The notes under the pieces were generated by a model. The model made no database searches and had not been told where the DNA came from. It saw only the letters and a list, made by a program, of their open reading frames with translations. From a bacterium (GTDB taxonomy: Bacteria; Zixibacteria; MSB-5A5; GN15; FEB-12): a DNA stretch of 12,888 nucleotides. The stretch spans positions 1-12,888 of the forward strand of contig DAOUUR010000025.1 in the NCBI GenBank assembly GCA_030668045.1, in the 5' to 3' direction. Shown piece after piece: positions 7,778 through 12,888 of the stretch (positions are counted from its first letter, which is position 1; each line of letters starts with the position of its first letter). A program made the position numbers and the translations under genes.

Positions 7778-8040
7778 AATTATCACCCTTTCAAATAATT
7801 GTCGAACCATCTTCGAGAGATCATTTTCGCAAAGGGTGTGCCGCAGTCGGCGAAAATAATCAGCACTCTTTTTGAAGGCTCGACAGACCCGGTATCTTCC
7901 GGCTAACCAGCTGATAGACAAGGGCGTAGAGCAGTTAGCTCGGGACGAGGTGTGATCAGTACTGCCGAAAAGTAGTCCTCCGATTGCAGGCAAGTACATG
8001 CAGCGGAGTGCCTAAGTCGTAATTCGATGCATCTAAGTTG
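7778..8040 (-). promoter_or_regulatory. Long structured 5' leader with an anti-Shine-Dalgarno element
   Basis: This covers most of the 356-base gap between the pseudo-HtrA stop and the ATG at 7777. The leader is about 255 bases if transcription starts near 8033. On the minus strand CACCCTTT (7838-7831) is an exact complement of AAAGGGTG (7791-7784), which contains the Shine-Dalgarno. The anti-SD sits in the loop of a hairpin with an eight-base stem (7850-7857 with 7823-7830). A second hairpin, TCGAA/TTCGA with a five-base loop (7802-7816), lies between it and the SD. Further upstream, 7978-8008 can fold (CTCCG/CGGAG with an inner TGCA/TGCA). I could not match it to a known riboswitch class. 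The gap shows no convincing small gene. Confidence 0.5.
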
Positions 8041-8068
8041 AATATAATGATTCCGGCCGTGAACGCAA
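8041..8068 (-). promoter_or_regulatory. Candidate promoter for the sorting-domain protein gene
   Basis: Minus strand TTGCGT (8068-8063), a 16-base spacer and TATATT (8046-8041). The -10 matches five of six consensus bases and the -35 only three. A perfect eight-base palindrome GATGCATC (8026-8033) lies at the expected start site and could be an operator. No terminator with a T-run is visible between the pseudo-HtrA stop (8134) and this site, so some read-through is also possible. Confidence 0.45.
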
Positions 8069-8133
8069 GCGGAAGTTGCCAGTGATGGCGATAGAAGTGT
8101 TGGCCTTACTCTATCCAGTCAATATCTGCGCTG

Positions 8134-9573
8134 CTACTGCCAGTCGGTTTTGACGTTAACAAAGAGTGTTTTATTATCTCGCCAGACGAAGAAAATGATC
8201 TCGCTCGGTCGTTCTTCTTCCAGTGAGACGAAAGCTGCCTCGGCATCAACAACATCGGATACTTCGGTGCTGCCGATTCGCTGGATAAAGTCACCAATCT
8301 TGAGACCGCCGACAGCGGCCAGTCCGCCCTGCTTGAGTTCGGAGACGACGACACCTCTGAAAGTTTGTTGGTCAAGCTGGTTTCTCAGATAGTCGCCAAA
8401 AACCATGTTTCGGACTTTCATTTCAATCTGTTCGCTCTCAAAATCATCGGCTTCGGTGGCGGCAATCGGGGCGTCGCCAAGAGTGACAAGGACGATCTGA
8501 GAATCGATACCCTGATCGATCGGTCGCAGGACCGCCAGTTCGACACTGGTCCCGGGTCCCATCTCGGCGATTCCTCGCTGGAAGATGGGGATTTGGTCTT
8601 CCTTGTCGACCTCGACCTGCTCGCCGTTGATCTGATAGACAATGTCGCCGACAACAAGTCCGCCGTTTTCGGCGGGAGAACCGGTGACGATATCGTTGAC
8701 GATAATTCCACCGGGGACAGAGATACCCCAGAACGATGCAATTTCAGGGGTGAGAGCCTGAAGCGTAATGCCGAGCCAGCCGCGGTCAACTTCGCCTTTG
8801 CGGGGTGGGTCGGTGATCAGGGCGGTCAGGCGATCGGCTGTGATGAGGCCCAGCAGCGGTGCTGATCCGTAAGGGCGGAACGATTCGAGCATGCCGTTAC
8901 GGTCGGCGGAGGCGGCGGAGGGGTCCATGAGGGTGCCGAGCACACCAACCGGTTCCAGGTTTCGGTCGTAGATTACGGAGTTTATTTCGGAGCGACCAAA
9001 ACCGACCATCAGAGGGAAATGCTCTGGTGAAGTGATGATCCCGGAGAGCATGCCAATGTCGGTGGAAAGAGGTGGCGAAACAAAATCGGGCAACAACGTG
9101 AAGAGTGTGAACCACTCTCCCACCTGTAGCGTCCTGGTAGCCTTGAAGGTGATCGGTTTGAAGGATCGTTCCGCGTTGGTTATCCGGGCAAAGCCAATCC
9201 GCGTGAAACGATCAACGCCTACCAGTTCGGCCAGGTATTCTTCGCCATCAAGAGTAGTGACCTCAATCCGGGTCGGGGTTGATTTGACGGCCATCCTGGC
9301 AATAGATGAAAAAGTGACATCGCTGGAGAGAGTGGTGCCGTCGAAAATAATAAGGCCATCCTCGGAGACAATCGTTCCTAACAGTCGGCTGGTTTGTTCG
9401 GTGTTGTGCATCCCGAAGGAGAATTCGATCCGGAGTTCCATTATGACGCCATAGTCGTGGATCTGGTTTTCGAGCTTATCGAAATCGAATTCCTGAGCAG
9501 GCGAGGAGGTCACTGACATCAGGATCAGCAGTGTGTTTAGTAGGATGGTAGTAACGAAGTGGAGCTTATTCAT
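8134..9573 (-). CDS. HtrA/Deg-like periplasmic protein lacking the protease triad, two PDZ domains
   Basis: A 479-residue product from ATG 9573. AGGAGAT (9587-9581) lies seven bases upstream, inside the last codons of the preceding htrA-like gene. The two genes overlap by eight bases (ATGAATAA), which suggests translational coupling. A signal peptide ends near SPA-Q (residue 26). Residues 65-213 keep the trypsin-like Deg framework (LGTIVSEDGLII, LDGEEYLAELVGVD, LEPVGVLG). The His site reads IFDGTTL (76-82) instead of VTNYHV. The Asp site is FTRIG (123-127) instead of LTDIS. No GNSGG exists before LEPVGV, where Ile197 falls at the Ser position in an ungapped alignment. PDZ1 is about 264-365 (GWLGI, GSPAENGGLVVGD) and PDZ2 about 384-477. 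It probably binds peptides or modulates the active partner rather than cutting. Loss of activity is read from sequence only. Confidence 0.92.
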   Translation of the reverse strand: MNKLHFVTTILLNTLLILMSVTSSPAQEFDFDKLENQIHDYGVIMELRIEFSFGMHNTEQTSRLLGTIVSEDGLIIFDGTTLSSDVTFSSIARMAVKSTPTRIEVTTLDGEEYLAELVGVDRFTRIGFARITNAERSFKPITFKATRTLQVGEWFTLFTLLPDFVSPPLSTDIGMLSGIITSPEHFPLMVGFGRSEINSVIYDRNLEPVGVLGTLMDPSAASADRNGMLESFRPYGSAPLLGLITADRLTALITDPPRKGEVDRGWLGITLQALTPEIASFWGISVPGGIIVNDIVTGSPAENGGLVVGDIVYQINGEQVEVDKEDQIPIFQRGIAEMGPGTSVELAVLRPIDQGIDSQIVLVTLGDAPIAATEADDFESEQIEMKVRNMVFGDYLRNQLDQQTFRGVVVSELKQGGLAAVGGLKIGDFIQRIGSTEVSDVVDAEAAFVSLEEERPSEIIFFVWRDNKTLFVNVKTDWQ

Positions 9574-10933
9574 GGGGGTTATCTCCTGCGTAATCGTTAA
9601 TCTCCAAGAACACAAAACGAGTGGCGCCGCTTCGGGATACCGTCAGCAGAATATTCTGCTCGCCTTCCAGATCCAACGCCTGATAGTTTGTAATAAATCC
9701 CCCGAGACTGGAGATAGCCGTTCGGTTGACAGTAGTAATAACATCGCGTGGTCGCAGGCCACCTTCTCCAGCCGGTCCAGCTGGTTTGACACCGGTGATA
9801 TATACGCCGCTGGTATCCTGCAACTGGTTTTCAATCTGCATCTGCTGGGTGATAGCTTTAACGGTGAAGCCCCATTCTTTACATTCAAAATCCTCACCCT
9901 GCGAGTCACTGAGTTGTCTGGTGGGGATAGTAAAGGTATAGGTTTCATCGTTACGGTAGACCGTCAGAGTGATTTCGCTGCCGGGTTTTTTAGCGGCGAT
10001 GAGGGCGTAGAAGTGCGGTAGTTCTTCGATAAATCTGGCCGATACCGGTATGCCGTCCACTTCCAGAATGATATCGCCCGCTTTCAAGAAGGCGTTCTCC
10101 GCTGGCGAGCCGGGATCAATCGAAGAAACCAGAACGCCACTGTGGGCAGTGGTGCCGAAGTATTCCTCAAGTTCCTGAAGCGCCTGGCAATGAAGGCCGA
10201 TCCAGCTTCGCGTGACTTTTCCCTCGGCCAGGATAGCAGCGGTTACGTCTTTGACAACGTTGATGGGGATAGAGAAACCGAGGTTGTTGGCAAAGAAACT
10301 GGCGCGTGAATTTATTCCGACAACCCGTCCCTCAAGGTCAACCAGCGGGCCACCGGAGTTGCCCGGATTGATGGCAGCGTCGGTTTGCAGCCACAGATTG
10401 TAGCGGCCGGTGCGTTCCCCGGAGGGCAGGCGGACATCGGGACTGAAGTAACGGTCACGAGTCGAGATGACACCCGCCGAGACTGACCGCGACAGTGACA
10501 GAGGAGAGCCCATCGCCAGCACATACTGGCCGACTTCGATTTCATCAGAGTTTCCGAATTCGGCAACTTCTAAAGTGCCGGTGTAGTCGGTGAGGTCGAG
10601 TTTTATCACTGAGATATCGGTCAGCGGGTCGCCACCTATGTACTCGGCGGTGACGATCTCTTTATCGTGAAGGGTGCAGATGATTCTTTCGGCCTTACCG
10701 GCCACATGATAGTTCGTGACGACATAACCGTCGGGGTGGAACACAACGCCCGAGCCAACGACCGCCTGTTTTTCCAACTGGCCGGTTCGGTAGTTTTTCA
10801 CGACCGGTTGGATGTGAACCAGCGCCGGTAGTACTTTGTCACGAGCGGCGAATATTCTGGTTTGTATGTCGGCCGAGGCGTTCGTCGCCAGCATTGTCAG
10901 CATCAGGCTCAATGTAAGTAAAGTTTTTTTCAT
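9566..10933 (-). CDS. HtrA/DegP-type periplasmic serine protease with two PDZ domains
   Basis: A 455-residue product, close to the usual DegP length. ATG 10933 follows a weak GGA/GAG-type ribosome site, and a signal peptide is visible (MKKTLLTLSLMLTMLA, cleavage near ASA-D at residue 21). The S1C triad is complete: His76 in VTNYHV, Asp106 in LTDISVIKL and Ser193 in GNSGGPL. The usual QTDAAINP precedes the Ser. PDZ1 is about 243-338 (SWIGL, GSPAENAFLKAGDI) and PDZ2 about 352-445 (GPAGEGGLRPRDVI). The family degrades or refolds damaged periplasmic proteins as trimers or larger cages, with the PDZ domains binding exposed C-termini. It is the first gene of a two-gene operon with the triad-less paralogue. 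The annotation as HtrA family is secure; which Deg subtype it is cannot be told. Confidence 0.95.
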   Translation of the reverse strand: MKKTLLTLSLMLTMLATNASADIQTRIFAARDKVLPALVHIQPVVKNYRTGQLEKQAVVGSGVVFHPDGYVVTNYHVAGKAERIICTLHDKEIVTAEYIGGDPLTDISVIKLDLTDYTGTLEVAEFGNSDEIEVGQYVLAMGSPLSLSRSVSAGVISTRDRYFSPDVRLPSGERTGRYNLWLQTDAAINPGNSGGPLVDLEGRVVGINSRASFFANNLGFSIPINVVKDVTAAILAEGKVTRSWIGLHCQALQELEEYFGTTAHSGVLVSSIDPGSPAENAFLKAGDIILEVDGIPVSARFIEELPHFYALIAAKKPGSEITLTVYRNDETYTFTIPTRQLSDSQGEDFECKEWGFTVKAITQQMQIENQLQDTSGVYITGVKPAGPAGEGGLRPRDVITTVNRTAISSLGGFITNYQALDLEGEQNILLTVSRSGATRFVFLEINDYAGDNPHE

Positions 10934-11031
10934 ATCTCATTCCGTCATCAGTTGATAAGTGTCGTTTATACAAGGTTGATCGGCCACAGGTTCCGGTCTA
11001 TTAGGTGGCAACGATCGGTTCGTCTGGCGGC

Positions 11032-11061
11032 ATTATACGAGAGTTAGGATTGCCCCGGCAA
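11032..11061 (-). promoter_or_regulatory. Promoter for the HtrA operon, with a palindrome over the -35 box
   Basis: Minus strand TTGCCG (11061-11056, four of six consensus), an 18-base spacer, and a perfect TATAAT (11037-11032). The expected start is near 11025, giving a leader of about 90 bases. The -35 lies in the palindrome TTGCC-N2-GGCAA (11050-11061), a possible operator. A second, weaker TATAAA lies closer to the gene. The site is just downstream of the toast-rack gene terminator, so the HtrA pair appears to be an independent unit. Confidence 0.55.
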
Positions 11062-11080
11062 CAAGTTTGTTTTGTTGTTT

Positions 11081-11118
11081 CAAAGAAAGAGCGGCGATCC
11101 GTGAGATGGATCGCCGCT
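11081..11118 (-). terminator. Intrinsic terminator of the toast-rack operon
   Basis: An 11-pair perfect stem (11108-11118 with 11090-11100, AGCGGCGATCC/GGATCGCCGCT) around a seven-base loop. On the minus strand it is followed by CTTTCTTTG (11089-11081), a broken U-tract. It begins 30 bases past the stop at 11149. Confidence 0.75.
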
Positions 11119-11148
11119 GAGGTGAAGCTTCAAGTTTTTTTATAGTCG

Positions 11149-12003
11149 TTACTTTTTCCAGTAGACGTCGATTGAACCCATGCCGACATCCAGCTCCAGA
11201 ATGATTCGGTCTTTGGCGCGATCAAAATCTTCCGTCTCATACAGGTCGTCATCGATTTCTTCAAGGTCATCGTTGTGGAAGTCGATTGATGAGAGCCAAT
11301 TACCGCCACTGGTTTCGACTCTGACGGGAACGCCACGCGGCAGGATGATGTCGGCTGATCCCATCCCGATCTCAATGGAGATTTCGCTTTCGCCGGAGTA
11401 TTCACCTCGGAAGTCCATATCAAAGGAGCCGACGCCACCCTCAAAACGGAATTCATCGAAATTGGCATTGCCGATTGATTCCATCTCTACCGACGATGCA
11501 CCGGCCTCAATACTGATTTCTTCGAGTCGTTCCGGGTTAGGTTCGGAGAAAATTATTTCAACAGAGGCAGCGCCGATTTCAAGCGACAGTTCGGTTAGTG
11601 GTATGCCACCGAGATCGAATTCGGCCTCGCAGGCACCTATGTCCAGATCGAGGGTGACGGGATACCGATTTGACAGAACGATCTCCCATCGGCTGTCTTC
11701 GGTGTCGAGGTCGTGATTGCGGCGGGAGTAGCTATCGATTTCAAGAAATCCTGTGCCGCCTTTGACTTCGTAGTCGATATCGTAGTCCATTTCGCGCGGG
11801 TCGTAGTGGATGTCAAAAACCGCTACAACTGAGATGTCCCCACCTGTGATGAGGAATTCACCGACGGCGAAGTCACCGTTGATGGCTACTGTCGTGGCAT
11901 TTTCCGCGTCAATCTCTTGTGTGTCATGTTCGAGACCGCGAGCCCAGAGGGTAGAACAAACGACCAGGGCCAAGGCTAGCGTGAAAATCAATAACTTATT
12001 CAT
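11149..12003 (-). CDS. Exported acidic beta-repeat protein, toast-rack/LiaF C-terminal-like
   Basis: A 284-residue product from ATG 12003. AGGAGG lies ten bases upstream, which is slightly long. An N-terminal signal peptide (MNKLLIFTLALALVV) ends near WARG (20-23); Cys16 lacks a proper lipobox. The body is acidic and built from short beta units with the pattern [D/E]xGxxxx[D/E/F]: DIGACEAEF (121), EIGAASVEI (142), EAGASSVEM (166), EGGVGSFDM (188), EIGMGSADI (211) and DVGMGSIDV (272). Glycine-acid ladders of this kind, with LPRGVPVRVET (221-231), are typical of the toast-rack and LiaF-C/DUF4097-like beta-solenoid domains. Some of these occur with membrane-stress regulators. It sits 40 bases downstream of a membrane-protein gene, probably in the same operon, and ends in an intrinsic terminator. 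Its precise role is unknown; ligand binding at the envelope is inference. Confidence 0.85.
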   Translation of the reverse strand: MNKLLIFTLALALVVCSTLWARGLEHDTQEIDAENATTVAINGDFAVGEFLITGGDISVVAVFDIHYDPREMDYDIDYEVKGGTGFLEIDSYSRRNHDLDTEDSRWEIVLSNRYPVTLDLDIGACEAEFDLGGIPLTELSLEIGAASVEIIFSEPNPERLEEISIEAGASSVEMESIGNANFDEFRFEGGVGSFDMDFRGEYSGESEISIEIGMGSADIILPRGVPVRVETSGGNWLSSIDFHNDDLEEIDDDLYETEDFDRAKDRIILELDVGMGSIDVYWKK

Positions 12004-12043
12004 AATCTATAGTCCTCCTGATTAAATCTGCTCTCAGTCCTGA

Positions 12044-12888
12044 TTACGAGAGATCGTCATCATTTGTTTCAGGGGAAGAAGGCGGTGTTGGCCTTGGGGC
12101 TCGTGTGCCGGGGCTGAAAGGAGGGCTGGTTTCTTCGCTGCCCCCAGAATGACCGGGTGGACTGGGACCCGATAGTGGATCGGAATCAGGAGGCATCTCG
12201 CCGGGTTGGTCTGGAATGGGCGGTGGCGCCGGAGTGGGAGCGGGTGGTTCAACCTTCACCTGTTGGCGTTCGGCCCAACTGCGGTACGGTTTGAAACCGA
12301 AGCGAGTGAGAGCGGCAGCGCCAATCCCTGTGCAGAGAGGTATCGAAGATGTTACAATTGAAATCACCAGGAAGAATATGCCGAAGCCGTGTGAGATTTC
12401 ATCGGAAGATCCCAGGAGTATCGCTGTGATCAGCCACAGTGACATAAGAAGGGTCACACCTGTCAGCGCCTGTAACATAGGGTGTCCCTGCGAACCGCGG
12501 TGGCGCGAGATAATTTGTCGCCCGATTCGATCACCAAAAGCAATCGCTCCCATCCCGATAGCTGCCAGGTAGAGAAATGGTATCAGCGGTACGACCAGCA
12601 GACCGATGACAGTAACGGCCACAAGCGTAACTACCAGCGGCATGAGAATCAGAAGCAGCAGGCCGAGAAAGTAGGTCCTGATCGAGTGACTGTTGGCGCA
12701 ACTGGCAAACCTGGTCATCTGGTGTGGCAGCAGGGCCGTTATCAGGAACGTCATTGCCAGAAACAGGACTGAAAAGGCCAATACGATGATAAGTCCACTG
12801 GCGGAGAAAGTGGAACTGAAGTCTTCGATGTCAATGATACTGTCGTCTTCGATGATTTTGCCGCGGACAATTCCGTCATCCTCAACTA
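12044..12888 (-). CDS. Multi-span membrane protein with proline-rich C-terminal tail, partial (N-terminus missing)
   Basis: The frame is open from the window edge (first full codon ending at 12886) to TAA at 12044-12046, giving 280 residues. TTG 12781 is an internal codon, not the start, because the frame reads through upstream (GIVRGKIIEDDSIIDIEDFSS). From the first visible residue, hydrophobic segments lie at about 31-55, 72-98, 97-118, 138-158 and 166-192. The second and third (LLLLILMPLVVTLVAVTVIG and after) recall the DUF8173-like membrane part found behind bactofilin/polymer-forming domains. That and the GKIIEDDSII beta-like stretch hint at such an N-terminus, but this is inference. Residues about 210-280 form a Pro/Ser/Gly-rich tail ending NDDDLS, probably disordered. 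It is likely co-transcribed with the toast-rack gene 40 bases downstream. Confidence 0.85.
   Translation of the reverse strand, partial: VEDDGIVRGKIIEDDSIIDIEDFSSTFSASGLIIVLAFSVLFLAMTFLITALLPHQMTRFASCANSHSIRTYFLGLLLLILMPLVVTLVAVTVIGLLVVPLIPFLYLAAIGMGAIAFGDRIGRQIISRHRGSQGHPMLQALTGVTLLMSLWLITAILLGSSDEISHGFGIFFLVISIVTSSIPLCTGIGAAALTRFGFKPYRSWAERQQVKVEPPAPTPAPPPIPDQPGEMPPDSDPLSGPSPPGHSGGSEETSPPFSPGTRAPRPTPPSSPETNDDDLS

Noticed and set aside
7778..7999. N-terminal extension of the sorting-domain protein to 7999
   Set aside because: The extra 74 residues show no export signal and no domain; ATG 7777 has a Shine-Dalgarno and opens a textbook signal peptide.
8365..8865. A 166-residue plus-strand open frame within the pseudo-HtrA gene
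   Set aside because: It is opposite the conserved PDZ region and shows no features of its own.
9574..9615. Earlier start of the pseudo-HtrA at 9615
   Set aside because: It would lie further inside the upstream gene and mask the signal peptide; ATG 9573 has AGGAGAT at good spacing.
11955..11957. Cys16 of the toast-rack protein as a lipidation site
   Set aside because: The residues before it are Leu-Val-Val; Val at -1 does not fit a lipobox, so a normal signal peptide is more likely.
12044..12781. A complete gene starting at TTG 12781
   Set aside because: The frame continues open to the window edge with plausible coding sequence, so the true start lies outside.
1..12888. tRNA, rRNA, CRISPR arrays, insertion sequences or prophage genes
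   Set aside because: No cloverleaf, regularly spaced repeat, transposase or phage motif was seen on either strand by eye.

Overview
The window most resembles a Gram-negative bacterium of the FCB superphylum, probably an uncultured lineage such as Zixibacteria, Calditrichota or Marinimicrobia. This rests on one secreted protein that ends in a YPNPFNPST-type C-terminal sorting domain, on the number of exported envelope proteins, and on a base composition judged by eye to be near 50% GC. The assignment is inference from family knowledge; no 16S rRNA or other phylogenetic marker is present. I see no tRNA, rRNA, CRISPR array, transposase or prophage gene.

Layout. Positions 1-3367 (minus) hold a large exported subtilisin-like (S8) protease whose C-terminus runs off the left edge. 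After a divergent promoter region comes the only plus-strand gene (3634-5040), a lipoprotein built from three copies of an eight-cysteine domain. It converges on a minus-strand gene (5124-6824) for a membrane-anchored Ser/Thr kinase fused to a pseudokinase. A strong intrinsic terminator, embedded in a 67-bp imperfect inverted repeat that abuts the kinase start codon, separates it from a small secreted protein with a cohesin-like domain and a type IX-style sorting domain (6905-7777). That gene has a long leader with an apparent anti-Shine-Dalgarno element. Upstream on the same strand is a two-gene operon: an HtrA/Deg protease with an intact triad (9566-10933), followed by and overlapping an HtrA paralogue that has lost the triad (8134-9573). 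Furthest right, separated by a terminator, lie a beta-repeat 'toast-rack'-like exported protein (11149-12003) and a multi-membrane-span protein with a proline-rich tail (12044-12888, N-terminus outside the window).

How they may work together. Nearly every product is predicted to be exported or membrane-bound. The HtrA pair would handle misfolded periplasmic proteins, the toast-rack/membrane pair resembles envelope-stress accessory genes, and the kinase faces the cytoplasm with no extracellular sensor. An envelope quality-control neighbourhood is plausible but inferred. Two unrelated families here each pair a catalytic domain with a catalytically degenerate copy: HtrA plus pseudo-HtrA as separate proteins, and kinase plus pseudokinase as one protein.
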